DNA of 64,000 nt, taken from assembly GCF_019112545.1 (NCBI RefSeq), contig NW_025064897.1, positions 122,581 through 186,580 on the forward strand. The letters run 5' to 3'. Every line of letters starts with the position of its first letter. Position 1 is the first letter of the stretch. Of this stretch, positions 1 to 11,972 are shown piece by piece. This stretch comes from Guyanagaster necrorhizus (lineage: Eukaryota; Basidiomycota; Agaricomycetes; Agaricales; Physalacriaceae). The notes below the pieces were generated by a model that saw only the letters and a program-made list of their open reading frames with translations, did not search any database and had not been told where the DNA came from. Made by a program: the position numbers and the translations under genes.

Positions 1-159
1 AGTTCGGGGTCTAGATATTACAATGTGAAATACGGATGTGAAATGATACTGGTGAAATGAAATTAGTAGGTAATGGGAAGCGGTCGGAGTCCGGTGGGTG
101 GTGTGATTGGATTCGCGGTTGGTTGAGGTGACACGGAGGCCGGCGGCATGCACGTAACA
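1..159 (-). repeat. Family-2 LTR, partial (cut by window start)
   Basis: This stretch matches the inner end of the minus-oriented 492-bp LTR at 29890-30381 almost base for base and ends in the same TAACA terminus at 159. The few differences are transitions. Immediately after it a family-1 pol reading frame begins mid-protease, so a family-2 element or solo LTR, mostly outside the window, was inserted there. CpG content is high, so this insertion is comparatively young. Confidence 0.85.
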
Positions 160-3100
160 GCTAATCAGACACAACCCGTTAATCAATTAGAAGACCAGAT
201 GCATCATTTTCACTCGATGTCACTGCTAGAAGATTCCATTCAAATTACTGAATGAAGACCCAGACAACCGATGGGATAAAGAAATGGAAGAAGGCAAAAC
301 AATACTCGCCATTGATCTACAAAGGGCCATTAGCATCCGAGCAATGCACTATGCTAATGACCTGGTGGTGAAAGCTAATGCCAGAAAGGAGGAAAAGACA
401 TTTGAAGAGATGGTACCCACATGGGCATGCAACTACCGGGATTTATTCGAAAAGGAAAGTTTCAATGAACTACCTGATACAAAACTCTGGGATCATGCAA
501 TCAAATTAACTCCTAATGCTAATGCCAACCTAGATTGCAAGTGTTACCCACTTAGCAACAGCAAACAACAAGAACTGGACAGGTTCTTGAAAGAGAACCT
601 ATCCAGTGGAAGGATCTGGCCATCAAAGTCACCAATGGCATCACTCTTTTTTTTTGTTAAAAAGAAGGATGGGAAACTCCAACCAGTACAAGATTATCGG
701 AAGTTAAACGAGATGATGATCAAGAATCGTTATCCACTCTCTTTAATTGTGAAATTAATAGACAAACTCCGAGACACCAAGTATTACACCAAACTGGATG
801 TGCAATGGGGATACAACAACATATGGATCAAAGAAGGTGATGAATGGAAGGCAGCTTTTCGAACTAACCATAGTTTGTTTGAACCGACAGTTATGTTCTT
901 CGGATTGACCAACTCTCCAGTGACATTCCAGTGGATGATGAATGACATCTTCAAAGACCTCATCACCACTGGAAAAGTCACAATCTATTTGGATGATATC
1001 CTTATCATGACAAAGACCAAGGAAGAACACAGAATGATAGTACAATAAGTACTATCACAGATGAGGAAACACTGACTATTCCTTAAAGCTGAGAAATGTG
1101 AATTCAAAGTACTAGAAACAGAGTACCTCGGAGTCATTATCAGCAAAGGAAGCATTTGGATGGATCCCATCAAAATAGCAGGAGTAACCGAGTGGCCAGA
1201 ACCAACCAAAAAGAAGGAACTACAATCCTTCTTAGGGTTCATGAACTTCTACCGACAATTCATTCATGACTATAGCAAAATAGTTTGACCAATGATGCAA
1301 TTAACTGGAAATTCCCCATGGAGTTAGGGAATTTTCCAATGGGACATGTTTAACAACCTTAAATGCCAACTAGCCGAAGACATCATCCTGGCAATACCCA
1401 GTCAGGATGGAAAATTCCGAGTAGAAGCTGACTCCAGTGAAGGCACGATTGGGGCCATACTCTCACAGGAACAGAATGGCAAATGGTGACCAGTCATCTT
1501 TATGTCAAAGACGCTGACAGTCACTGAGTGCAACTACAAAATCTATGATAAGGAACTCCTCGCCATAATGCTTGCTCTTGCCAAATGGCGGCATTATCTC
1601 ATTGGAGCAGTCCAGACTTTCGAGATCTGGACAGATCACCAGAACCTCTGATACTTCCGACAACCTCAAAAGCTTAACTGCAGACAAGCCCGATGGATTA
1701 CAGAACTATCCAAGTATGAGTACATGCTGCACCACAAAGCTGGAGTAGCAAATAAGAAGGCTGATTTTCTCAGCTGCAGGGTGGATCATAACCAGAGAGG
1801 AGATGACAATAAAGAGGTCATATTATTACAGCCAGAACACTTCCGAGCAATGATCATGCCAATAGAAGAAGAGATGCATGAATGCATCAAGAGCGCTACC
1901 TGGGATCCACACAAATGAGATCAAAGGATTGCACCATCACTCAATCATGAGCGAGGCATGAAAAAAGAAGGAGGATTGATCTATTATGATAGATGAATCT
2001 ACATCTCCAGAGATCAAAAACTCCGTGGTGATATTATTGTCACATGTCATGATCATGTGACCGCCGGACATCCTGGGATCACAAAAACCAAGGAACTGGT
2101 CTTATGGGAGTATTGGTGGCCCAAAATAGACTATGATATCATCTGATATGTCAAAGCTTGCAAGGCTTGTCAACAAGATAAAACTTTAACACAATGCAAA
2201 GCAGCACCACTACACCCAAATGAGGTCTCTTCATCACTATGGACCCACATTTCAGTCGATATAATAACCGGGCTTCCCAAAAGTGACAGCTATGACACAA
2301 TTATCATCATCATCGATTGCTTCTCGAAGGCGATCATTTCAATTGCCTGCTCGACAGAATTGACATCTGAGAGATGGGCAAAAATACTACAGGATGAGGT
2401 CTATGCAAAGTATGGCATGCCTCAAGTAGTGATCTCAGACAGAGGACCACAATTCGTATCCAAATTCTTGGACGACTTATATCGACTCTTAAACATTAAA
2501 CGAAATGCCTCAACAGCATATCATCTGCAAACTGATGGCCAAACAGAATGGGTCAACCAAGAAATTGAAAAGTATCTCTGACTTTTCATCAGCTACAGAC
2601 AAGATGACTGGATGGAATGGCTAGCATTAATAGCATTCCAACACAACAACAGGATTCACTCAGCAACAGGTAAAACACCGTTCTTTATAAACTATGGATG
2701 AAACCCACCAGTTGCGCAAACCAAATAGGTTCACACAATAATACCAGCCTCTACAGACTTTGCATCAACGATGACAAAGATCCATAAAGAGACCAAAACT
2801 GCCCTTGACAAGGCTGCTTTCACAATGAAAAAGCAGTATGACAGACACAGGCAATGACAACATGAGTATTCAACCAATGACAAGGTTTGGTTGGATACAA
2901 CGAACCTCCACTTACCAAGACCAAAACAAAAACTGGCAGATAAACGAACAGGCCCCTTCAAGGTAATTAAAAAGATTGGAAAATCTGCATACAAACTCCA
3001 ACTTCTAGCAATCTGGAAAATTCATAATGTTTTTAATGAAACATTATTGACACCATATGTGGTGCCAGCCTTTCCAAACTAAGAACAACCACCTCCACCA

Positions 3101-3604
3101 CCAGCCAAACTCATCGACGATGAAGAACACTATGAAATCGATGAGGTGCTTAACCACAGAACCTGATGAGTTAAAGCATAAGGTGGAGGCATGACAACAA
3201 CCATTGACTACCTAGTCAGCTGGAAAGGTTACAGACTGGAATCAAACCAATAGGTCAACAAAAAACACATGAATGTGGAGGAGGCAATATGCAACTATGA
3301 ACATACGATCAATACATTGACCACGAAGGGGGTCATGTTCAATATCATATCTGCTCAACATAATGCAGCGACAAAAGATAGGAAGATGGTATCTAGCCAG
3401 ATATACATCAACCAACCTGCTGACAGCAGAGAACATGTAGCAGAGGATGATGAAAATGGCAGTTTGACAGATAAACCAGAAATGGTAGAGACATACAGCG
3501 AAGAGCAATATCAAGCACCATCGATGCATTTAAAGCCTGCTGATGATATGATGACAGGTCCAGCAGATCAGCCACCTCCTGCTGGGCATGATGACTTCTC
3601 CTAA
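160..3604 (+). pseudogene. Family-1 Pol (protease end, RT, RNase H, integrase, chromodomain), decayed
   Basis: Retrotransposon polyprotein remnant. Order along the strand: end of protease (160-280), RT with the palm motif YLDD intact at 986-997, RNase H (about 1390-1790), integrase HHCC zinc region (about 2040-2180), integrase core with an AYHLQTDGQTE-like motif near 2515-2550, and a chromodomain (about 3110-3290). It is broken by many in-frame TGA/TAG codons, for example after YYGTIVQ-like sequence near 1047, at 1286 and at 2580. It is the only readable RT in the window with both catalytic aspartates. After the chromodomain this copy runs on for about 100 extra residues (3269-3604), where other copies stop at LSLN. 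It is nested inside the family-2 element whose 3' end lies at 4157-4928. Confidence 0.85.
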
Positions 3605-3641
3605 CTTAACCATCAGGACAATGGTCTTAAGGAGAGGGTAA

Positions 3642-4156
3642 TATTACGATTTTTCCCATTTTCTTTCTTTTTTCTTTTCTTTTCTCTCAGAAATGACCCC
3701 TATCTTTGCTTAGTCAGAGTGTTTGACCAGCACTTAGAACTATGAGAATGCTTAGCTCAGCAGCCCAGTCGGTCACTCTCCTATCACAATGCTATGTGCT
3801 GTGAAGGGAGAGACAATGCCCCTTTTGTCCCTAAATTACAGTGCAGCAACAGCAGCACAACAGCTTTTGTGGAGAGCCTGGCAACAGCAGGGGTAACAGC
3901 TCCATGACAGACAATATCTTTTGTGAAACATTTATTTATAGCACAATAACAGAACAGTATTTAAGTAGCTTAGTTCTTGCTGTAACACCCCAGTCTTGAA
4001 CTAAAGTTTTACTTCACCATCTTATCTCAAGCAAACTGCAATGCCTTGACAACACAACACTAGTCACACACAAATGGACTCTGACAGTATAACCTGAAGT
4101 GTGAGGTTCTGTCAGTTTATCACATGTCTCTAGTCATGTGGAATTTGGGCTTAACA
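3642..4156 (+). repeat. Family-1 3' LTR (515 bp)
   Basis: Starts TATTACGATTTTT (family consensus TGTTACAATTTTT, first CpA/TpG lost) right after the purine-rich GGAGAGGGTAA and ends GGGCTTAACA. It contains the family landmarks CCCCTAT..TTGCTTAGTCAGAG, a TTTAAGTAG TATA-like box and TTTATCACATGT. It is the 3' LTR of the pol at 160-3604. It is longer and more diverged than the 435-bp LTRs of element B, so it belongs to a different subfamily. The sequence on its right is family-2 internal DNA, which shows nesting. Confidence 0.85.
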
Positions 4157-4430
4157 CTCCCCTTGCCATTCCAAATGGCTCTTCACAGCCTCCATGTATT
4201 CTTTCTCTATGGCTTGCTATTCTAGATGAAACAATTCCTTAGCCTCTTCAGAGCTGTCAGGAGTGGACCCCCTTACCAGAAGCTTAAGAGTGCATGAGCA
4301 ATGATATAGGTGATGATAGAGGTTTCAGATCAAGCTGTAAAACTCTCACAGCCACCAACAATCTTCCATGTGGCCCCACTGGCCATTAGGATCTGTGCTC
4401 TTGAGAGCAAGAATACTAAAGGAGGGATAC
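4157..4430 (-). pseudogene. Fragment of family-2 antisense gene plus polypurine tract
   Basis: On the minus strand this matches the N-terminal part of the antisense coiled-coil gene of element C (49080-49300), including the FHLEW-like start of the coiled coil. The start codon and several codons are lost. The last 15 bases before the LTR (CTAAAGGAGGGATAC) are the family-2 polypurine tract. The rest of the gene was separated by insertion of the family-1 element on the left. Confidence 0.7.
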
Positions 4431-4928
4431 TGTTACATGCATGCCACTGGCCTTCATATCACCTCAACCAACCATGAATCCAATCATGCTATCCACTAGA
4501 CTCCAGCCACTTCCCATTACTTACTAATTTCATTTCACCATTATCATTTCATCTCTGTATTTCACATTGTAATATCTAGACCCCAAACTCAGTAGTGAAT
4601 ACTGACACTGAAACCCAATGAAACCTGACTCAGAATTAGCCACCATTAGTATATAAAGCTATGTACATCATTGTAACTACTCAGTTCAAATATCAACTTG
4701 GATAAGCCATCTACACTTTGCACTCACTTCAACTTCTCCCTACCTCATCTATTGGATTCCACTCTGAAGGATATTCTGGTTTGCTTCTCTGATGGAAACT
4801 CTATTCTGTCCATCCAGATCCTGGGCTCTGACTCAAGGGTGATATTGCCAATAGCTTTGTCAATGCCTATGCACTCCACTGGACTCTGCATGTGCACTCA
4901 AGCCCACTCAATTGGCACATTCCTAACA
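4431..4928 (+). repeat. Family-2 3' LTR (about 498 bp)
   Basis: Begins TGTTACATGCATGCC and ends TTCCTAACA, as in the 492-bp LTRs of element C, with the same AGTATATAAAG box in the middle. It is strongly CpG-depleted. On its right lies the integrase region of a minus-strand family-1 pol, so this family-2 element had itself jumped into a family-1 element. Confidence 0.85.
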
Positions 4929-7260
4929 GTGCAGTACCTCATTAGGGTGAAGTGGTGCAGCTCATGCTTATGTTGCTGATTTCTCTCTTTGACAGGTCTT
5001 ACAGTCTTTGACATAGTGTTTGATATCCTGTCTCAGTTTCAGCCACCAATATTCTCATAGGACTAATTCCTTAGTTTTCATGATTTCTGAATATCCCTGA
5101 GTGGCATGATCATAGCATGTGGCTATGATCTTGTCTCATAGCATTTGGTCTCAGAGTATGTAGATCCATTCATTGTAGTGGATCAATCCCTCTTCTTTCA
5201 TCATTCTCTGCTTGTAGTTCAAGGATGGGGCTATACATTGGTCTTATTTGCTTGTGTCTCTCATTATGCTTTTGACCTTCTCATGTATTTCTTCCTCTGT
5301 TAGCATTATCATGGTGCAAAAGTGTTCTGGCTTTAATAATATGATCTCTTTATTGTCTTGGCCCTCTTGGTTATGATCAGTGCACTGACTGAGAAGATCA
5401 GCTTTTTTGTTCACCACCCTTGCCTTATGATGTAAGGTGTAGATGTATTAGCTGAGCTCCATTATTCAATGGGCTTAGTGGTGATTCAGTTTCTGGAGTT
5501 GCTGAAAGTATCTGAGATTCTGATGGTCTGTTCAGATCTCAAAGGTTTTGACAGCACTAGTAAGATAGTGTTGCCACTCTTCCAGAGTGAGTATTCTTAT
5601 GAGTAGTTCTTTGTCATAAATTTCATAGTTCTATTCAGTAACAGTTAAGGTTTTAGAAAGGAAGGCCATCAGTTGCCATTTCCCTTTCTGCTTCTGAGAG
5701 AGTACCACTCTGATGGCCTCTTCACTGGAGTCAGCTTCTATTCAGAACTTGTTGTTTTGGTCTGAAATGACAAGCATGATATCTTTTGTGAGTTGCCTTT
5801 TTAGATTGTTGAACACTAATTATTGTGATGGTTTCCATATCCATAGGGCATTGCTGGTCAATTGGGTCATCAGCCATACAATCTTGCTATAGTCATGGAT
5901 GAACCACTAATAGAAGTTGGTGAACTCCAAGAAGGATTGTAGTTCCTTTTTTCTCATTGGTTCTGGCCATTCAGTTATCCCAGCAACTTTGATCAGATCT
6001 ATGCAGATGCTTTCTTTGCTGATAATGACTCCTAGGTATTCTGTCTCAAATACTTCAAACTTGCATTTCTCAGCTTTGAGGAAGAGTTTGTGCTTTCTCA
6101 TCAAGGCTAAGACTTGCTATACCAGCTTTTGGTATTCCTCTCTGGTTTTTAACATGATGAGAATGTCATTGAGATAGATGGTGACTTTGCTGGTGACAAT
6201 AAGGTCTTTAAATATGTCATTCATCATCCACTGGAAGGTGGCAGGGGAATTTGTGAGGCCAAAAAATATGACTATCAGTTTGAACAACCTCCAGTTAGTC
6301 CTAAAAGTGGCCTTCCATTCATCTCCTTTCTTGATGCAGATATTATTATATCTCTATCAGACTACCAACTTTATGTAGTATTTGGCCTCATGGAGCTTGT
6401 CCATCAATTCTGAAATCAGAGGTAATAGATAGTGGTTTTTTATTGTTATCTCATTCAGCTTTCAATAATTCTGGATCAGTCAGAGTTTTTCATCTTTCTT
6501 CTTGACAAAGAAGAAGAGAGAGACCATGGGTGATTTAGACAGGCAAATTTGTCTGCTGGATAAGTTTTTGTCTAGGAACTTATCAAGTTCCTATTGTTTA
6601 TTGTTATCAAGTGGATATATGTTGCAGTCTAGACTAGCATTTGCATTGAGGATGAGCTTGATGGCATGGTCTCAGAGCTCGGGTTCTGAGAGTTCATCAA
6701 AACTTTCTTTCTCAAATAAGTCTTTGAAGTCTCATGCCCACTCAGAAACCATCTCTTCAAATGTTTTGATCTCTGTCTCCTCAGCTGCCTTTGCTGCTAG
6801 ATTGTTGGCATGATATACCACTCATATATGGATGGCCTTCTGGATATTGACAGCAAGAATAGTTTTGCTATCTTCTATCTCTTTATCTCATCTGTCCTTG
6901 GAGTCTTCATCTGGCAATTTGAACAGAATTTTTCAGCATTTACATTGTGTAAAGGTGATCCTCCCAGTCTTCCAGTTGATTAGCAGATTGTGGTGGATCA
7001 ATTAATTGTGATCAAGAAAGATTTTTTTCATTCTGAGGTCAGTGACTGCTAGATTGATATACTCTGAGTGATTGCTGATTGTGAGTTGTAATTTAATGAA
7101 CTTAGTGATTGATCTGGCTTGGTTTTTTGTCCTGTCTGTGTTATAGACTGGAATAGGGGCTGCTATGACTCAAATTAATAGTTTATGTTGGTTGATGAAG
7201 GCCTGGTTGATTGAGCTACTGGTGCAGCTACTGTCAATTAGAGTGGTGACCATATTGATA
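4929..7260 (-). pseudogene. Family-1 Pol on minus strand, protease to integrase zinc region
   Basis: Reading the minus strand from 7260 down: protease core TLIDSSCTSSS (glycine of DSG lost), connector, RT (about 6800-5900), RNase H (about 5750-5400) and the integrase zinc-binding region, cut at 4929 by a family-2 LTR. The RT palm motif at 6176-6165 reads YLND, so the first catalytic Asp is Asn. Many stops are present. The homology starts within a dozen bases of where the plus-strand pol at 11469-11972 stops, so the two look like separated halves of one element (see findings). Confidence 0.8.
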
Positions 7261-7801
7261 TGCAGAGTATATGTCTGGCTCTATAATTTGTGAATTCTGT
7301 ATAACACACTAGAATATACTAGTAACTGAGGATCATTAGCTAATAGAGGATTATGACTGAGGCTCTGAGCTGATAGTCATGCTAGTCACCAATACTAAGT
7401 CCAAAAGAGACTTTGTAAAATAATATAGCCTAAGGATAAAAATCCTAAGTCAGATTTGAACTTAGAAAAGTTCTGCACTATACCTTGAGAAATATTAAGT
7501 CCAAGTTGGACTTAGAAATAGTACCTCAAATGAGGCCAATTCTACATGCCACTAAGACAAGTATATTCTAAGACAGCTAGGAGCATAATACCATAGCCAG
7601 TTGTGGAGTATTGAGTAAAGATAGCATCATCCAGGAGCAGTAAGAAGAGAGATCCAATGATCTGTGGCTAGCACTCTGAGTTTTGACTCAAATGCCTAAG
7701 TCCAAATTTTCTAGGTATCAGGTGACCTAAGGGACTTAGAATTAAAAGGAATAGAGTGGATAGGACCAGTTGACCAGGCTTGGCCAAGCCTGATCAATCA
7801 A
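7261..7801. repeat. Inverted repeat arm r' (541 bp)
   Basis: Begins TGCAGAGTATATGTC and ends near TGATCAATCAA. The reverse complement reappears at 12831-13371 with the same length and only scattered, mainly transition, differences. It is rich in CTAAGTC/GACTTAG motifs and a TTGGCCAAGCC-type palindrome. No open reading frame of note. It borders the minus-strand pol on one side and a truncated family-1 LTR on the other. Confidence 0.8.
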
Positions 7802-8213
7802 ACTTATTCCTATTTATGCTTAGTCAGAGTGCCTAAGTCAGATGCTTAGAACTATGGAAAAGGCTTAGTCATCACAATGCCAATCCATCATTGTTTTCTG
7901 ATGCAGTGACCAGCCCTCAACAATGCACAATCAACCTTTTGTGTATAGTAGCAACACCCAAAGACAATAAGCATAAGGACTTGACAATATACAATAAGTA
8001 GTTGTATAATTAACCTCACCATATACAATATATAAGGAGGCTTGCTCTTGCTGGTAAATCCTCAGCTTCAAGCTGAAGTTTATCCACACCATTCTACTCT
8101 CAAGCCAATCACTAAGATCTTATCACATCAATAGACTCTGATGATCTCACTCAAAGTGTGAAGTGACATCAGTATATCATGTGTTTAAGATCACATGCAG
8201 CTTGAGTCTAATA
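7802..8213 (+). repeat. Family-1 5' LTR, 5' end truncated
   Basis: From CCTATTTATGCTTAGTCAGAG onward it follows the family-1 LTR to CTTGAGTCTAATA, where the final CA is mutated to TA. The first 40 or so bases of the LTR are missing at the junction with the repeat arm. The sequence just downstream, ATTAGCTTGAAGCTT, follows every family-1 5' LTR in the window (also 19639 and 38301) and would be the primer-binding/leader region. I did not recognise the primer tRNA. Confidence 0.75.
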
Positions 8214-8270
8214 ATTAGCTTGAAGCTTTCCCTTCTCTTTCCTCATACACAATAGTGTGAAGGAAACTGA

Positions 8271-11200
8271 ATGTCATCAATCAACCCAGAATCCCTAAAC
8301 TTTGATCATGAGTTCTTTGAACTTCTCACCTCTATTATTGGAACACTGTTAGGCTTGCTGGTCATCATCCAGCTTTGCAAAGAAAGACAATCCATTACTG
8401 CTTGAGCAGTCTGACACTACCAAGAATTCCAGAATATCTGATATATCCTAAGAAATGTCATCTCTGACCTTCTCCTCCACAGCATCTCAGCCTCCCCCTG
8501 GATCTCCCACCAGCCCAAGGACTGACCTGTACCCCAAGCTAAGTCTAGAGAAATGGATCTGTGAAGCACTCTGCAAGAAGAAGGACATACTTATCCTTCA
8601 CAGTCCCTAAAAAACCACAACTAAAACAGCAACCCTCACCTTGCTGGGTTTAGGAACCTATGAGTCCCACTGCTGGTTCCCAACTATGAGGATGAGGACC
8701 TTTCCAGCAACTTCTTTGATGATGTGCCCTCTGACAATCCCTCCTCCCCTATGTGGAGGGCTTGGAAACATCACTTGAGATTTTCTTGATGCTATTAGGG
8801 TGACTCCAAGATTTCAACCCATTTTATCTATGCACTCCAGACATGATTCTCTCTACACCACCCTGCAGTCCAGCCTGCATCTCTAGTCTTCAACCACCTA
8901 CTCCCCAGACATGAAGTCTAAGCAAAGACACTTCAGCTGGGAACCAACTATCCAGAATGAAATTGACTGCTATGCAGCAGAATTCACAGCAGAAGAGCTC
9001 AGAGCAGCCAGCAAGGAGATTCTTGAGGACCTCAACTGGACTGATAGAGAGCAGGCACAGAGGGAAGCCCTTCATTATGATGAGCTATATGATACACAGT
9101 ATTGTCAATGACAGCAAGAGCTTGAAGCTGCTGAGTGGAGCACTTCTAGTTTCCATGCCTCAGATCTACAGACTGACAGAATCCACTCTCTTCCAGGAGT
9201 CTAATACCCATCAGACATAAGAAACTGACCCATGGGCAGGGCCCTATAGCATAGTCACTCTCAGCAAAGTTAATAGAAGGAAAAATGGCAATAGAATTCC
9301 ATACTCCTCTTGATGAACTCCCAGTATCAATGAGGCTGCAAGGAGGGACTCTTGTTCCTCTCTCTGAGCCCTCAGTATCATGGACACTGAGACCATCCCC
9401 TCTGATGCTGACCTTATACTCAATGCCTATGGACTATGAGCTCTCTTCAATGCCCACATTCCTGATCAAGGTCTCTGATGATTCCTGAGCAGAAGAGTCA
9501 TGTGCCTCTTCCTCAATCCCCAGTTCTATGCCAACTTCTGTGTCTATAGCTGAGAACTGGAGGAAGTGTGAGCATGAGGCAGTGACAGGCTCAATCCCAG
9601 CATTGGCACCACCCCTCTCCAGCCTTCTCCTCTAGCCAATATTACTGGATCCAGTCATATTGATGACTAGCTCTCTAGCAACCATCCAACCTATAGAGCT
9701 AATCTACAACTCACATGACAACTTCTGCGAGAAGGACAGCAGGAGTGAGGTGGATGAGAGGAGCAGTGAGGATGACACAGGGGATGACATCTCACTTGAC
9801 TGGAAGCACTTTGGGGAGTATGCCAATGAAGACACTGACAAAGAAGCACTACTTGAAGAAGTACAGAGAGAGCAGATGAAGGAATACAATCAGCTATATC
9901 AGGATGGGGTAGCATTTTTATAGAGGAACATGGCTTAGCAAGTCTCACTCATGGGATATAAGTATATTGCAGTAGACAGTTAAGAACAAGAGGATATTTT
10001 ACAGTATGCAGCTACAGAATATGCCATTCTCATCTATAACAGGAGACACTCTGAAGATCAACTTGGAAGACTACCAGAATATGTCTCCAAGTATGATATC
10101 AAGCCAATACTATGGATGCCATTGGTAATCCTACAGCATGCTGTATACATAGCATCTTCTATTCAAACTCAAACAAGCTGATTCTCTCACATCATCATGA
10201 CCACCTGCACCTTGGCAACTTGGCTAGCACACCTCTGTCCTCAACCAGCCTCCTGAAAAACCAGCTTTAGAAATTCATGGATCAGCAAATAAAGCTGACT
10301 ACTCAGTAGACAGCCACCACCAGATGAGGCTAAGAGAAGTGTGACTGGCAAGAAACCAATCTGAGATGACCCAGAAGCAGTGAAACTAGGGTTCACCATT
10401 AGAAATGGGATTATAGTTCAAAAAGAAGCCATTCCCCAAGGAAGTCTGATGGCAGATGACAATTCTCTTTATTTTTTTTCTAGACTGCCCACAGAATTCC
10501 ACTAACTGCTATTTGATGAATATCTGAACCTGATGGAGGCATTAGCCCAGAATACCACTATACTTGCATGCAAACCTGATCTAGTATACACCCCCTGCTC
10601 TTTCAAGGACATATCTGATGATATTGATCACTTTTTAATTGATTGCAAATAATATTTTGAGATATGCATTATATACCTCAGAACCAACATGAATAAGGTC
10701 ACCTTCACCATCTCCTACTTTGAGAGTAAAGCAAAGTGCTGGTGGACTCTCATCTCCCCTACTCTCTACTCCTTGACTCAACAACACCACTGCTTTCCTT
10801 CATGGCCTGTGTTCAAGCAGATGGTACATGATAAGTTTGTTGATCCAGCCATTCAAGAAGTGCATAAGAACAAGATGAAGGAGTTATGAATGGCCAGTGA
10901 TAAAGTCACCAGCAAATACTTTGATGAGCTGGAATAGTTGGGAACATTGGCTGGAGTGTGAGATAGTACCAATGATGATGGAAGAATGGTCAAGTACCTC
11001 AAGCTTGGGGTACTGGTCTCATATACCTTCATGATCTTCAATATCAGCACCAATATCTCTAAGGGGTATGACACATGAAAAGATCAGATCATCAAAATAA
11101 ATAAGGAATGACTGCAGCAGAAGGCAGTGAGTGCAGGGTTATCACCTGATAAGAAGCAGAGCTAGTTGATAAATAGGAAAACCAGCACAGCTACTATGCA

Positions 11201-11468
11201 AAGCACTACCACATCTGCTTATACTGCATAGAAGACTGAAACTGATATGACTTACACTGGAATCAATAAATCTATGGACATTGACCAAATGAAGAAAGAG
11301 GGGAAGTGTTTCAATTATGAGCAGAAAGAGCATATGGCAAAGAACTGCATTAAAAAGAAGAGAACTCAAGAAGATATCCAGGCCCAAATTGCCAAATTGC
11401 AGAAGGAAGTGAAAGAACTTGGCACTGAAACAAAGATAGAGGAGATAAAAGACAGAGCCAATCAGTGA
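8271..11468 (+). pseudogene. Family-1 Gag, decayed
   Basis: Starts MSSINPESLNFDHEFFELL and runs into a hydrophobic stretch (SIIGTLLGLLVIIQLC), the conserved N-terminal membrane-like helix of this family. An acidic, proline-rich middle follows, then the capsid-like domain (MNKVTFTISYFESKAKCWW at about 10689) and a degraded CCHC knuckle near 11308 (CFNYEQKEHMAKNC, second Cys changed to Tyr). It ends at a TGA (11466-11468) where the Pol frame, -1 relative to Gag, takes over. Numerous stops and frameshifts are present. CpG is nearly absent. Confidence 0.75.
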
Positions 11469-11972
11469 GCAATTCCACTGGATTGGCCAAAGAACTTTAT
11501 AGTGTGCAACCAACAGCTGCTGAGTGGACTGATAGTGTATCTGTAGCTACTCCTATGCCTAAATTATGCATGCATTTGACTATACCTGAATCAAAACCTA
11601 TTTTGCACACCTAAGAATCACAAAAAGAAAAAAACTCAAATGCCTGAGGGCTGAACAGGGGGAGAGGCCTCCAAGGTATAGCTCAAACCATTCAACACAG
11701 AATGGACTTGGAGGGCCATACAAGAGGTGCCAATAGAGGAGGTGGCTAAAGTGATACTCAAAAACTAGGTACACAAGATCCAAGCTAAGGAAGTTGTCAA
11801 TGAAATGATCAAGGGAATGAAGAAAGCAGAAAGGTGCCAAGCCTTAGAATGGCTCAACAAGCTACAAGGATCTCAACAATATGTTTGTCACACCAGGACA
11901 CCAGGCTAAGATCTAACAATCAAGGCACAGATTGAAACACTCACAAACCACTCTACTCACACTGATGTGCTT
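11469..11972 (+). pseudogene. Start of family-1 Pol, truncated before protease
   Basis: Corresponds to the Pol N-terminus of element B (KELCGVQ.. and FNTEWTW.. equivalents) up to the residues just before the protease LIDSG motif. It stops in CACACTGATGTGCTT, where unrelated sequence begins. The missing remainder matches the start of the minus-strand pol that ends at 7260. Stops are present. Confidence 0.7.
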
